Below are positions 49,177-58,611 of a DNA stretch of 64,000 bases, piece after piece. A program made the translations under genes and the position numbers. Where the stretch lies: contig JAEYUW010000039.1 in NCBI GenBank assembly GCA_023432225.1, forward strand, positions 1 to 64,000, read 5' to 3'. The stretch is from Verrucomicrobiota bacterium. GTDB lineage: Bacteria > Verrucomicrobiota > Verrucomicrobiia > Opitutales > Opitutaceae. Positions within the stretch are counted from its first letter, which is position 1. Every line of letters starts with the position of its first letter. Under the pieces are notes generated by a model. That model had not been told where the DNA came from and made no database searches. It saw only the letters and a list, made by a program, of their open reading frames with translations.

Positions 49177-51600
49177 TCACTCCGCGCGCAGCGCTTCGAT
49201 GGGATCGACGCGGGTGGCGCGCCACGCCGGCAACCAGCACGCGAGCACGGCGACGCCAGCGAGCAGGCCGGCGACGGAACCGAGCACGATCGGATCGAGC
49301 GGATGGACACCGTGCAGAAACGCGGTGAGCAGGCGCGTCACTCCGGCAGCGAGCACGAGGCCGAGGGCGATGCCGAGGGCGGCGAGGCGGAGGCCTTGGC
49401 CGAGCACGAGCCCGAGCACTTGGTGCGGCGCGGCGCCGAGAGCGAGGCGGACGCCGAACTCCTGCGTGCGCTGGTTCACCGAGTAAGCCATCACGGCAAA
49501 CACACCCATCGCCGCGAGCGTCAGCGCCACGGCGCCCAACAGCACGAGGATGGTGGAGGCGAGTCGTTGACCGAAAAACGCGCCTTGCACGTGCGCCGTC
49601 ATCGGCATGCCGCCCCACAAATCGACGCTCGGATCGAGTTCGCGCACGACGCGGCGCACCGCGCCGGCCGCCGCCGCCGGGTCCTGGCGCGTGCGCACGC
49701 ACAGGCTCAGGTCGACGTCGGGGACGAACTGCGTGTAAGGCAGGTAGAAAAACGGCCACGCGGGCTCGTCGATTTTGTTGTATTTGCCCGCCTTCGCGAC
49801 GGCGATGATCGTGCGCCATTCGCCGGCCACGCGGAAACGGCGCCCCACGGCGTCCTGTCCCGGCCAGAATTTGCGGGCGAAGTGCTCGTTGACGATCGCG
49901 ACGCGCGGCGCGGCGGTGTCGTCCGTGAAGGCAAAGTCGCGACCCGTGAGCAGCGGAATCTGCAGGGTTGCGAAATACCGCGGCGCGATGATCGCGTATT
50001 CGTAAGTCGGATTTTCGCCGGGCGCGCGCAGGTAGCCCTCGACGTCGACGCCGTGGCCTTTGCAACCGGCGAGGCCGAGCGGGAACCAACTGGCGAAGCT
50101 CGCCTCCTCGACGTCGGGCAACGCGGCGGCGCGCTCCTGGAGCTGACGATAGAAGACGCGGCCGGTCGTTTCGTTGTAGCCGTTCATTCCGAGTTGGAGG
50201 CCGGCGATCAGCACGCCCTCGGGACGAAAACCGAAATCGGCGTGTTGGGCGCGACGCAGTCCTTGCAGGCACAGGCCTGCGCTCACGAGCAGCACGAGCG
50301 CGAGTGCGATCTCGGCGACGACGAAAGCGCTGCGCAACCGGTGGTGCGCGGGGCCGCTCATGCCGGAGCGACCGCCTTCCTTGAGCGTGTCGTAGAGGCG
50401 CGGTTGCGTGGCTTGGAGGGCGGGGAGCAGTCCGAAACCGACGCCGGTGACGATCGTGAGACCGAGCGCGGCGAGCAGCGTATCGGTTTCCAATCCGGCG
50501 GAGAGCGCCACGGGGATTTGCATCGCTGGCACGAAATAGTCCAGGCCCGCCACCATCCAGCTGGCGAGGAGGATGCCGGCGGCGCCGCCGAGCAGCGCGA
50601 GCACGATGCTCTCGGTGAGGAGCATCCGGATCAGTCGGGCGCGACTGGCGCCAGCGGCGAGGCGGATGGCGATCTCGCGCTGACGCGTGGCGGCGCGGGC
50701 AAGAAGGAGGTTGGCCACGTTGGCCGCCACGATCAGCAGCACGCCGAGGCTGACGACCAGCAGCAGCTTCAACGGCCGGCCGAGCACCGCCTGCGCACCC
50801 GAGGGCGAGTCGGCGTAGTCGGCGACGCGGTGATGCACGCCGCGATTGCTCGCCGGAAACGCGGTGGCGAGCTGCGCGTCGAGCGCGTCGACCGCTTGTT
50901 GAGCCTGCGCGAGCGTCACGCCGGGCCGCAGACGCAGCGCGTTGTGGAAGCCGCGCGCCTGGCGCGTGGTGAGGAAGCTGCGGTTCCAGTTGGCGACTTC
51001 GCTGACCATCGAAACCGGAGCCCAATACTCGCAGCCGACACCGGTCATCGTGCCGGCGAACTCAGCGGACACCACGCCGATGACCGTGAAGGTGTGACGG
51101 TTCAATTCGACTGTCCGGCCCACGATCGCGGGATCGCCGCCGAAGGCGCGGCGCCATAGCGTTTCGCGAATCACGAGCACGGGATTGCCGCCCGGGAGCT
51201 TGTCCTCGTCGGGCAAAAACGTGCGACCGAGGATGGGCCGCACGCCGAGAAACTCGAAGAAGTTCGCCGGCACGATCTGGCCAAACGTCCATTGCGGTCC
51301 GCCATCGATCAGCAACGAGGCGGGCGAGATCTGCGTGGCCACGCCGCCCGCGAAAATGCGGTCGAGAGCGGCGAAATCGCGGAGGTCGAGATTGGAGACG
51401 TTGCCGCCGCCCTGATTGGAAACGAGTGTGACGTAACCGCTCTGCTCGGCGACGCCCGCGAAAGGGCGCCACAACACCTGGCGGACCCAGCTGAGCACCG
51501 TGGTCGTTGCCCCGAGGCCGAGAGCGAGCGAGAGCACGACGACGGCGGTGAAGCCGGGAGATTTGGCAAGCGCACGGAGCGCGTAGCGGAGGTCTTGCAT
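49177..51600 (-). CDS. ADOP-family ABC permease 9
   Basis: An 807-residue permease beginning MQDLRYALRALAKSPGFTAV. The first loop motif is ANVANLLLARAATRQREIAI followed by RLAAGA, the second is RTQEFGVRLALGA, and the end is RVDPIEALRAE. The periplasmic domains contain FTVIGVVSAEFAGTMTGVGC and VAIVNEHFARKFWPGQDAVG, the usual MacB_PCD pattern. It is followed after 17 nt by the TonB-C gene. Its upstream gap holds a REP pair and a palindrome but no copy of the TGTAAC element. Confidence 0.87.
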   Translation of the reverse strand: MQDLRYALRALAKSPGFTAVVVLSLALGLGATTTVLSWVRQVLWRPFAGVAEQSGYVTLVSNQGGGNVSNLDLRDFAALDRIFAGGVATQISPASLLIDGGPQWTFGQIVPANFFEFLGVRPILGRTFLPDEDKLPGGNPVLVIRETLWRRAFGGDPAIVGRTVELNRHTFTVIGVVSAEFAGTMTGVGCEYWAPVSMVSEVANWNRSFLTTRQARGFHNALRLRPGVTLAQAQQAVDALDAQLATAFPASNRGVHHRVADYADSPSGAQAVLGRPLKLLLVVSLGVLLIVAANVANLLLARAATRQREIAIRLAAGASRARLIRMLLTESIVLALLGGAAGILLASWMVAGLDYFVPAMQIPVALSAGLETDTLLAALGLTIVTGVGFGLLPALQATQPRLYDTLKEGGRSGMSGPAHHRLRSAFVVAEIALALVLLVSAGLCLQGLRRAQHADFGFRPEGVLIAGLQLGMNGYNETTGRVFYRQLQERAAALPDVEEASFASWFPLGLAGCKGHGVDVEGYLRAPGENPTYEYAIIAPRYFATLQIPLLTGRDFAFTDDTAAPRVAIVNEHFARKFWPGQDAVGRRFRVAGEWRTIIAVAKAGKYNKIDEPAWPFFYLPYTQFVPDVDLSLCVRTRQDPAAAAGAVRRVVRELDPSVDLWGGMPMTAHVQGAFFGQRLASTILVLLGAVALTLAAMGVFAVMAYSVNQRTQEFGVRLALGAAPHQVLGLVLGQGLRLAALGIALGLVLAAGVTRLLTAFLHGVHPLDPIVLGSVAGLLAGVAVLACWLPAWRATRVDPIEALRAE

Positions 51601-51817
51601 GGCTGGTGGCGAGCGGCCGAACCAGCGTGGAATAGTCCGAGGGCCGAGAGAGATTTAGAGGATGAGAGGTGGCTTGTCGATAGAGCGGACGGGCGCGGTT
51701 GTGCATCGCGCGTGCCAGCGCGGACGCAGGCGCCTCCGCGCCGACCCGTCTCAGAGGAGAAACACCGGCGAGCGGCCGCGGCTCGCACGCGGTGCGGTCT
51801 CCCGATTCTTGAAATTC

Positions 51818-51839
51818 ATTTTCCCAAAACTGGGAAAAT
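51818..51839. promoter_or_regulatory. Perfect 9-bp palindrome, operator or terminator
   Basis: ATTTTCCCA (51818-51826) pairs with TGGGAAAAT (51831-51839) around an AAAC loop. It is A/T-rich in a G/C-rich gap. It has no proper T-run on either strand, so it may be a protein-binding site as easily as a terminator. Confidence 0.4.
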
Positions 51840-51860
51840 CACCGTGGATTCCGGATCTTT

Positions 51861-51940
51861 GTCGGGCGGGGTCTCCTGACCCCGCCGCGAAGGTGATGTC
51901 GGCTTTCGAAACACGGTGGGGTCGGGAGACCCCGCCCTAC
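51861..51940. repeat. REP pair, GGGGTC-stem family
   Basis: The left copy GTCGGGCGGGGTCTCCTGAC has head GTCG. The right copy on the minus strand reads GTAGGGCGGGGTCTCCCGAC. Stems are GGGGTC/GACCCC. Confidence 0.8.
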
Positions 51941-51958
51941 AATATCGGAAGGCGGGCG

Positions 51959-54487
51959 CTACTCGGTCCGGAGCGCGACTGTCGGGTCGACGCGCGCCGC
52001 GCGCCACGACGGGATCGCGGCGGCGATCAGCGCGACCGCGAGCAGCACGGCGCCAGCGAGGCTATACGTGAACGGATCCGAGCGCGTGAGACCGAACAGC
52101 ATCGCCGTCAGCAAATGCGCCGTGCCCCACGCCGCAAACGAGCCGAGCGCGATGCCTGTGACCACGAGCGCGAGCGACTCGCCGAGAAACAGGCGGAGCA
52201 CGTGGCCCGGCAGCGCGCCGAGCGCCATGCGCACGCCGATCTCGCCCGTGCGAAGGGCGACGACGTAGCTCATCAATCCGTAGAGTCCCACGCTCGCGAG
52301 AACGAGAGCGAGCCCACCAAAAAATCCGGAGAGCCGCGCGAAGAGCAGCTCTTGCCCATGCAGGCGGTCGATCTGCTCGTCCATCGTGCGGAGATTCAGC
52401 ACCGGGAGCGTGGGATCGACCGCACGCAAGGCGCTGCGGATCGCCGGCAGGACCGCGGCCGGCGCGCCGGCCGTGCGCACGAGAAAACTGACGTAGCCGA
52501 ACTCGCGTTGCGCGGCTGCGAGGTAAATGGTCGGCGGCACTTCCGAGCGCAGGTCGGCGTATTTGGCGTCGCGTGCCACGCCGACGATCTCGAATTCCTC
52601 CTTCTCGGATTCGTAGTGGAAGCGGCGCCCGAGGGGATTGGCACCGCCGAGGTAGCGTTGCACGAACGTCTCGTTCACGACGGCGACCTTCAGGGCGTTG
52701 GCGGCGTCGGAGTCCCGAAAACTCCGACCGAGCAGGAGCGGCTGCTGGCTTACGGCAAAGAAGTTCGGCGACACGGAATTGAAAGCCGCGTCCAGCGCCG
52801 ACGCGCCCGCCGGCGGCACGACGCCGGGGATCTGCACGGAACTGGTCATCTGCATCTGTGAGAGCGGCGCGACGTGGGAATAGCTCACGCCTTGCACGCC
52901 CGGCAGAACGCTGAGTTTTTGTTGCACAGTCTGGCGCAGTGCCTCGATCCGGGACGGCGCGTAGCCCGCGGAATCGAGCTCGAGATTGAAAGCGGCGAGT
53001 TGGTGGCGGTTGAAGCCGGGATCGATGCGTTGGAGGTTGCGCAGCGATCCGATCAACAGTCCGGTGCAGACGAGAAGCAGCAGGGACAATGCGATCTGCA
53101 TCACCACCAGCGAGCGGCTGAGCCAGGAGCGCGAGCCGTGTGTCGCGCGGCCACCCTGAAACTCCTGCGCGAGGTCGACACGTGTGGCTCGCAGCGCAGG
53201 CGCGAGTCCGAAGGCGAGCGCGGTGAGCAACGCGGCGCCGATGGTGAAGCCCAGCACACGCAGGTCGAACGGCAGCGTGAGGTTCGCCACTTCGCTGCCG
53301 AAAGGACGCAGTGCGAGCAATCCGCCGCGCGCCATCCACGCCAGCAGCACCCCGAGGCCGGCCGCGGCGAAGGCGAGCAGCAGGCTTTCCGCGAGCAATT
53401 GCCGGATGATGCGGGCGCGGCTGGCGCCGAGTGCGAGGCGCACGGCGATCTCGCGCCGTCGCGCCGTCGCGCGGGCGAGGAGCAGGTTTGCGACGTTGGC
53501 GCAGGCCGCGAGCAAAACGAGCGCGACGAGACCGAGCATGAGGCGCAGCGATTGCGTGTAGCGCTGGCGGTTTTCCCGTGCGCCCTGAAAACCGGGATCG
53601 GCACGCAGCGTCGGTGCGTCCGGAATTTCGCCGAGCGCCTCGTCGGCGCGGCGCGGCGCTTCGCGCCAGCCGGCGCGCGCGGTTTCCACGAAGAGTGGCT
53701 CGAGCGCGGCGCGCGCTTGTTCCGGGGCGACGCCGGGAGCCAGCCGCCCCATGAGCATCACCCACCAGGTCGAGGTCCGCTGGCGCTCGTCGCGCATGTC
53801 CGGGACGAAGCGGCCGTGCTGCGCGATTGGCACGGTGAGATCGCAATACTCGCCCACTTGTCCGGTGCCGGCGAATTCGGGCGGCGTCACGCCCACGATG
53901 GTCACGGCGACTTTGTTGAGTTGCAGGGTCCGACCGAGCACATCGGGCGAGCCGGCGAAACGGCGTTGCCACAGACGGTGCGAGATGACGGCCACGGGCT
54001 CGGCGTTCGGCTGATCATCGTTCGCGCTGAGGGTCCGGCCGATTTGCGCGGAGACGCCGAGCGTCGCATGATAACTGCCGGAGGCGAGCTGGGCGGAGAT
54101 GCCGAGTTCGGGTTGGCCATCGATCAGCACGTTGGCCTGCCAGAGGGGCGCGAACGCAAGCGCGTCGGAGAGCACCTCCGGGCGCGCGCGGAACTGCTCG
54201 AGCAGCTGCAGCGGAAACGAGGAAGTGGAGAAACGACCGGTGGCTTCGTCCTGGCTGCCGTAGCCCTGGGTGGAGCGGGCGAGATTGCCGCGCGCGCCGG
54301 CGACGTTGCGAAAGATCACCAGCTGCTCCGGTTCGCGCACGGGCAGCGAGCGGAGCAGAAATTCGTTCACAAGGCTGAAGACGGCAGTGTTCGCGCCGAT
54401 GCCGAGCGCGAGCGAGAGGATCGCGATGAGCGTGAAGCTGGGGTTGTGGCGGAGTTGGCGAACGGCGAGACGCAGGTCGGTGAGCAT
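51959..54487 (-). CDS. ADOP-family ABC permease 10
   Basis: An 842-residue permease starting MLTDLRLAVRQLRHNPSFTL. The first loop motif is ANVANLLLARATARRREIAV followed by RLALGA, the second is RTGEIGVRMALGA, and the end is RVDPTVALRTE. The first periplasmic domain is enlarged and includes ARGNLARSTQGYGSQDEATG, a polar insert absent from the neighbours. The promoter-like TTCTGTAAC/GGTTC pair ends only 9 nt before the ATG, so the transcript may be leaderless or nearly so. Confidence 0.87.
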   Translation of the reverse strand: MLTDLRLAVRQLRHNPSFTLIAILSLALGIGANTAVFSLVNEFLLRSLPVREPEQLVIFRNVAGARGNLARSTQGYGSQDEATGRFSTSSFPLQLLEQFRARPEVLSDALAFAPLWQANVLIDGQPELGISAQLASGSYHATLGVSAQIGRTLSANDDQPNAEPVAVISHRLWQRRFAGSPDVLGRTLQLNKVAVTIVGVTPPEFAGTGQVGEYCDLTVPIAQHGRFVPDMRDERQRTSTWWVMLMGRLAPGVAPEQARAALEPLFVETARAGWREAPRRADEALGEIPDAPTLRADPGFQGARENRQRYTQSLRLMLGLVALVLLAACANVANLLLARATARRREIAVRLALGASRARIIRQLLAESLLLAFAAAGLGVLLAWMARGGLLALRPFGSEVANLTLPFDLRVLGFTIGAALLTALAFGLAPALRATRVDLAQEFQGGRATHGSRSWLSRSLVVMQIALSLLLLVCTGLLIGSLRNLQRIDPGFNRHQLAAFNLELDSAGYAPSRIEALRQTVQQKLSVLPGVQGVSYSHVAPLSQMQMTSSVQIPGVVPPAGASALDAAFNSVSPNFFAVSQQPLLLGRSFRDSDAANALKVAVVNETFVQRYLGGANPLGRRFHYESEKEEFEIVGVARDAKYADLRSEVPPTIYLAAAQREFGYVSFLVRTAGAPAAVLPAIRSALRAVDPTLPVLNLRTMDEQIDRLHGQELLFARLSGFFGGLALVLASVGLYGLMSYVVALRTGEIGVRMALGALPGHVLRLFLGESLALVVTGIALGSFAAWGTAHLLTAMLFGLTRSDPFTYSLAGAVLLAVALIAAAIPSWRAARVDPTVALRTE

Positions 54488-54495
54488 GAGGACAT

Positions 54496-54525
54496 GAACC
54501 GCGCCGCTCGGGCGGGGTTACAGAA
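54496..54525 (-). promoter_or_regulatory. ECF-type promoter candidate, permease 10
   Basis: On the minus strand TTCTGTAAC (54525-54517) is followed after 16 nt by GGTTC (54500-54496), 9 nt from the start codon. Confidence 0.5.
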
Positions 54526-54580
54526 AAACGACGGCTGTGCGCTCGGCGCGGTTACCGAGTCCAGCGGGCGAGCGCGTTGC

Positions 54581-54609
54581 GTCGCCGCTGGGGACAGCGG
54601 CGACCACCT
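54581..54609 (-). repeat. Single REP, GTGGTCGC family
   Basis: On the minus strand AGGTGGTCGCCGCTGTCCCC is followed by AGCGGCGAC. The perfect 10-bp stem is GTCGCCGCTG/CAGCGGCGAC. Confidence 0.75.
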
Positions 54610-54634
54610 AGGAAATCATCGATCGTTTGCCGGC

Positions 54635-54737
54635 GTAGCGGAAGCCGTGAGGCTTTCGCGTCCGCTCGTCTGCTCGCGTCTCGCAGACGGGCGAAATTCT
54701 TACGAATGGCGGACTGTCGCTGCGCTCGAGACCGCTA
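54635..54737. repeat. REP pair, GCGGAAGCCGT family, right copy decayed
   Basis: The left copy GTAGCGGAAGCCGTGAGGCT is intact. The right part keeps GCGAAATTCTTACGAATGGC and, further on, a separate GCTAC at 54733-54737. It lies between permeases 11 and 10. Confidence 0.65.
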
Positions 54738-54750
54738 CGGGTTGAAGGGG

Positions 54751-57153
54751 TTATTCGGCGCGCAGCGCCTCGACGGGGTTGATGCGTGTCGCGCGGTGCG
54801 CGGGCAGCCAGCTGGCGAGGATGCCGATCGCGAGCAGCACGATCGAAACCGCGGCGAGGCTCAGCACGTCGAACGACGACACGCCGTAGAGCACGCTGCT
54901 CATCAGTTTGCCGAGGCCGGCGGCAGCGAGCAGTCCGACGCCGAGACCGAGGCAGGCGAGGCGCAGTCCCTGGCCGAGCATCAGGTGGCGCACGGCGGTG
55001 GAGGTGGCGCCGAGCGCCATGCGGACGCCGACTTCGCGCGTGCGTTGCGCGACGATGTAGCTGAGCACGCCGTAGAGGCCGATGGCCGCGAGGAGCAGCG
55101 CGATGCCAGCGAAGATGACGAGCAACCGCAGCATCACGCGCTCGTTGGTCACCGATTGGTCGAAGAGTTCGTCCATCGTGCGCAGCGAGAACACCGGCAG
55201 CGTGGGCTCGACTTGCCGCATCGTCGTGCGAATCGCCGTGCCGAGGGAGGCCGGGTCCTGTTGCGTGCGGAGCACGAAGGTGACGTTGCCCGGCGGCGAG
55301 CGATGGTAAGGGTAGTAAATCTGCACGCGCGTGTCTTGACCGATGCCGTAATTCTGCACGTGGCCCACGACGCCGATGATCGTGGCGTAGTCGGGCTCGT
55401 GGTTGGGCATGCCGAAATTCACGCGTTTGCCGATCGGGTCCCGGCCGGGGAAGTGCGTTTCGGCGAACTTCGCATCGATCAGGATCGTGCGCGGGTCATC
55501 GATTTTCTCCTGATCCGTGAACGTGCGGCCGCGCAGCAACGGAATGCGCATCGTTTCGAAATAGGCGGCGCTCGCGGCGTTGTTCTCCGTGGAGGGGCGC
55601 TTGCCGGGGCCGGGCTCGGGCTCGCCTTCGATGAGGTAAGAGGTCTGGTTGCCGCCGCCGGAGAGCGGGAGCGGGTTCGTCAGCGCGACGTGGGTGACAC
55701 CGGGAAGAGTGCGCAACTCGGTCAGCGCGCGGTCGAGGAGTTGCTGGCGCTTCGCGGCGTCCTGCCAGTCGCGGCCGGGCATCACGTAACCGAAACTGAC
55801 GATGCGGTCGGTCTTCAGGCCGAGGTCGGCGCGGTAAATATTATAGATCGTCCGAATCATCAGGCCGGACGCGAAGAGCAGCATGAGCGTCAGCGCGAAC
55901 TCGCCGGCCACGAGCACGGAACGCCAGCGGGCATTGACGCCGCTGCCGCTGCGGCCGCCGGCGGCGAGGGCTTCGTTGAGGTTGATCTTCGTGCCGGAGA
56001 GCGCGGGCACGAGGCCGAAGAGGACGGTGGTGCCGACGCCGATCGCGATCGAGAGCCCGAGGACCGTGAAATCCATCGCGACTTGCGTGACGAACGGTGA
56101 GTTGGCGGGGATCAGCGTCTTGATGCCTTGCATGACGCCGTAGCCGGCGCCGAGTCCGAGCAGCGTGCCGGCGAGTCCGAGCACGAGGCTCTCCATCAGC
56201 ACGAGCCGGATGAGACGTCCGCGGCCGGCGCCGAGCGCAGCGCGCACGGCGAATTCCCTCGAGCGGACGGCGGCGCGGGCGAGGAGGAGATTGGCGACGT
56301 TGGCGCAGGCGATGAGCAACACGCCGAGCGCGGCGGCGAACGAGATCCATACCGTGCCGCGTTGCTGGCCGACGACGCGGTCGACGAGCATCTGCATGTT
56401 CACGGAGTTGCCGGTGTTGGACTGCGGGTATTGCTGCTCGAGCTGTTTGGCGACGGCGACCATGTCGGCGCGGGCGGCTTCGAAGGAGACACCCGGTTTC
56501 AGTCGTCCGATGCAATAAAGGCCGGGATGACTGCCGCGGTCGCGCATCGAATCCGCGTTGATGCCGACCGGAACCCAGACGTCGGCCGTGGGGCTCGGGA
56601 AGGGGAATTCGACCGGCATGACGCCGACGACCGAATAAATTTCGCCACTGAGCGTGATCTTGGCGCCGAGCACGTCGGCGCGGGCCCCGAGAGTGGTTTG
56701 CCAGAAGCGCTCGCTGATCACGGCGACGCGTTCCGCACCGGGTTTGTCCTCGTCGGCGCTGAACCAGCGCCCGAGTTTCGGTGCGATGCCGAGGGTGGGG
56801 AACATATCGGCGGAGAACATCGCACCGCCGACGCGCTCGGTTTCGGAGACGCCGACGTAGTTGAAGGATTGGCCGCGGAACGTGCCGAGGTGCGTGAAGC
56901 TTTTCTGCCGTTCGCGCCAGTCGACGTAGTTGGGGTAGGAGACCGACATGTTCGGCACCTGCTGCGAGTGTTCACCGAAGAAAACCAGCTCCTGCACGTC
57001 CGGGAGCGGCAGCGGCTTGAACAGGAGAACGTTCAGGAAACTCAGGACGCCGGAGTTTGCGCCGATGCCGAGTGCGAGAGTGACGATGGCGACGAGGGCG
57101 AAGCCGGGCGTCTTGCCGAGGGAGCGGAGCGCGAACTTCAGGTCGGAGAGCAT
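54751..57153 (-). CDS. ADOP-family ABC permease 11
   Basis: An 800-residue permease starting MLSDLKFALRSLGKTPGFAL. The first loop motif is ANVANLLLARAAVRSREFAV followed by RAALGA, the second is RTREVGVRMALGA, and the end is RINPVEALRAE. Its periplasmic domains include NYVDWRERQKSFTHLGTF and ITLSGEIYSVVGVMPVEF. It is the first of the third permease block on the minus strand and is divergent to the hydrolase at 57436. The TTCTGTAAC/GGTTC element lies 108 nt upstream of the ATG. Confidence 0.87.
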   Translation of the reverse strand: MLSDLKFALRSLGKTPGFALVAIVTLALGIGANSGVLSFLNVLLFKPLPLPDVQELVFFGEHSQQVPNMSVSYPNYVDWRERQKSFTHLGTFRGQSFNYVGVSETERVGGAMFSADMFPTLGIAPKLGRWFSADEDKPGAERVAVISERFWQTTLGARADVLGAKITLSGEIYSVVGVMPVEFPFPSPTADVWVPVGINADSMRDRGSHPGLYCIGRLKPGVSFEAARADMVAVAKQLEQQYPQSNTGNSVNMQMLVDRVVGQQRGTVWISFAAALGVLLIACANVANLLLARAAVRSREFAVRAALGAGRGRLIRLVLMESLVLGLAGTLLGLGAGYGVMQGIKTLIPANSPFVTQVAMDFTVLGLSIAIGVGTTVLFGLVPALSGTKINLNEALAAGGRSGSGVNARWRSVLVAGEFALTLMLLFASGLMIRTIYNIYRADLGLKTDRIVSFGYVMPGRDWQDAAKRQQLLDRALTELRTLPGVTHVALTNPLPLSGGGNQTSYLIEGEPEPGPGKRPSTENNAASAAYFETMRIPLLRGRTFTDQEKIDDPRTILIDAKFAETHFPGRDPIGKRVNFGMPNHEPDYATIIGVVGHVQNYGIGQDTRVQIYYPYHRSPPGNVTFVLRTQQDPASLGTAIRTTMRQVEPTLPVFSLRTMDELFDQSVTNERVMLRLLVIFAGIALLLAAIGLYGVLSYIVAQRTREVGVRMALGATSTAVRHLMLGQGLRLACLGLGVGLLAAAGLGKLMSSVLYGVSSFDVLSLAAVSIVLLAIGILASWLPAHRATRINPVEALRAE

Positions 57154-57260
57154 GGGAGACCGAGGGTTGAGGGAGGGTGTTCGACTGCCAGCGCCACGGC
57201 CCGGGAGGACGCGCGGCCAGCCCGACGCGCGAGGAGCGCCGGGCGGTGAGGTGCTTCCAA

Positions 57261-57290
57261 GAACCCGGCACGATCGTCGCAGTTACAGAA
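57261..57290 (-). promoter_or_regulatory. ECF-type promoter candidate, permease 11
   Basis: On the minus strand TTCTGTAAC (57290-57282) is followed after 16 nt by GGTTC (57265-57261), which gives a leader of about 100 nt. Confidence 0.5.
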
Positions 57291-57435
57291 AATGTGCGGC
57301 GGACACTCGCGATGGAGCGACCAGCGGGTGGGCGAGGGCGGCGAAATTCGGCGCCGCGCGCTCGCTTGACAGGGTCATGGCTCGCGTGGGCCGCGCGGCG
57401 CGCTTTAGCTCGCGCCCGCGTCGTCCGTTCTCCCC

Positions 57436-58551
57436 ATGAATTCCTTTTGCCGAATCGTTGCCTGCACGGTGTGTGTCGCGAGCCTGGTTGCTCTTCGCGC
57501 CGTTGAAATCGATCCGCTGCCGCCGGGGCCCTACGCGGTTGCCAGCACGAACTTCGAGATCAACGCGCCGACCGACGCGCCCGTGGAAGAATACCTGATC
57601 GCGTCGAACGGCTGGTTCAGCCCGGAGCGTTACGTGGCGCAGTTGCTGAAACATCCCGGCGCCGTGTTGCAGGCGGAGGCGAAGACGGCCGACGGAAAGG
57701 AATTCCCCGTCGTCGGCTATGTGCTTTATCCGACCACCGCGGACAACCCGCGGCCCGCCTACACGTTTCCCTACCAGAACACCGGCGATAACGTCTTCCC
57801 GCACATGCAGCGACCCGGCGAGAAACCGATCTTCGCGGAACCGGGCCGGCGTTGGCCCGTCGTGATCGGCTCGCACGGCTACAACGCCCACGGCCTCTGG
57901 GAGGTCGATCGCTGGAAGCGCCTCGCGGCTCACGGCTACATCGTCGTCAGCATCTTTCACGGGGACGGACGCTGGAGCTTTGCCGACAACCATCCGCGGC
58001 GGCCGGTGGCGGTGAAGGCGATGCTCGACCGGCTGCTGGCCGATCCGGACTTCGCCCCGGCCATCGATGCCGAGCGCATCGGCGCGTCAGGCTCGAGTTT
58101 CGGGGGCTACACGATTCTTGCGTGTCTCGGCGGCAGCGATCCGGCGACGGGGCGCGCGACCTATGCCGATCCGCGGCTCAAGGTTGGTTTCGCGCTCGTG
58201 CCGTATGCGGGCGGCTTCGGGCAATTTCCCTTCGGTCAGGACATGGCGGGCCTTCGCACGATGACGAAGCCTTACCTGGCCATCTACGGCGGCGAAGATC
58301 GGGCGGCCTACGTGGTCGATTGCACGGCGCGCTGCGGCGGCGAGACGCTGGCGGTCATCCTGCCCGGCGAAAAACATCTGATCAGCAAGGCGGCATGGCA
58401 GGACGTGCCGACGTGGGAAATTCTATTCTTCAACGCGTGGCTCAAGGACGACGCGCGCGCCCGTGAGCTCCTCGCCGGCGACCTCCGCGTGCGCGGGGGA
58501 GTCGACGATCGCATCACCCATCGCAACGGTCGGCCGGTCAGCGACCGCTGA
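57436..58551 (+). CDS. Secreted alpha/beta hydrolase, dienelactone-hydrolase/PAF-AH-like
   Basis: A 371-residue hydrolase with a signal peptide (about 1-22). The fold markers are VVIGSHGYNAHG (142-153), the nucleophile elbow GSSFGG (S221), a likely acid in YGGEDRA (D288) and the catalytic histidine in GEKHLI (H314). The early part (PYAVASTNFEI) and the size fit exported dienelactone-hydrolase or platelet-activating-factor-acetylhydrolase-like esterases that act on short esters or polyesters. Cysteines at C296 and C300 may form a disulfide. The leader before the ATG is TTCTCCCC, without a Shine-Dalgarno. Confidence 0.78.
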   Translation: MNSFCRIVACTVCVASLVALRAVEIDPLPPGPYAVASTNFEINAPTDAPVEEYLIASNGWFSPERYVAQLLKHPGAVLQAEAKTADGKEFPVVGYVLYPTTADNPRPAYTFPYQNTGDNVFPHMQRPGEKPIFAEPGRRWPVVIGSHGYNAHGLWEVDRWKRLAAHGYIVVSIFHGDGRWSFADNHPRRPVAVKAMLDRLLADPDFAPAIDAERIGASGSSFGGYTILACLGGSDPATGRATYADPRLKVGFALVPYAGGFGQFPFGQDMAGLRTMTKPYLAIYGGEDRAAYVVDCTARCGGETLAVILPGEKHLISKAAWQDVPTWEILFFNAWLKDDARARELLAGDLRVRGGVDDRITHRNGRPVSDR

Positions 58552-58611
58552 CCCGCCGGGTTACGATTGATCGAGGCTCGCCCAGTTGGACTTGCAGGAA
58601 ATTTCCCCGTG

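Larger units (their letters stand above)
51601..51958. other. Intergenic region between permeases 10 and 9
   Basis: 358 nt with a REP pair (51861-51940) and a perfect palindrome (51818-51839). No gene is seen. The last part before permease 9 has no recognised promoter. Confidence 0.6.

Noticed and set aside
17904..57153. A MacAB-TolC export operon
   Set aside because: No MacA-type adaptor, no ATPase and no outer-membrane factor; the permeases are the orphan ADOP type.
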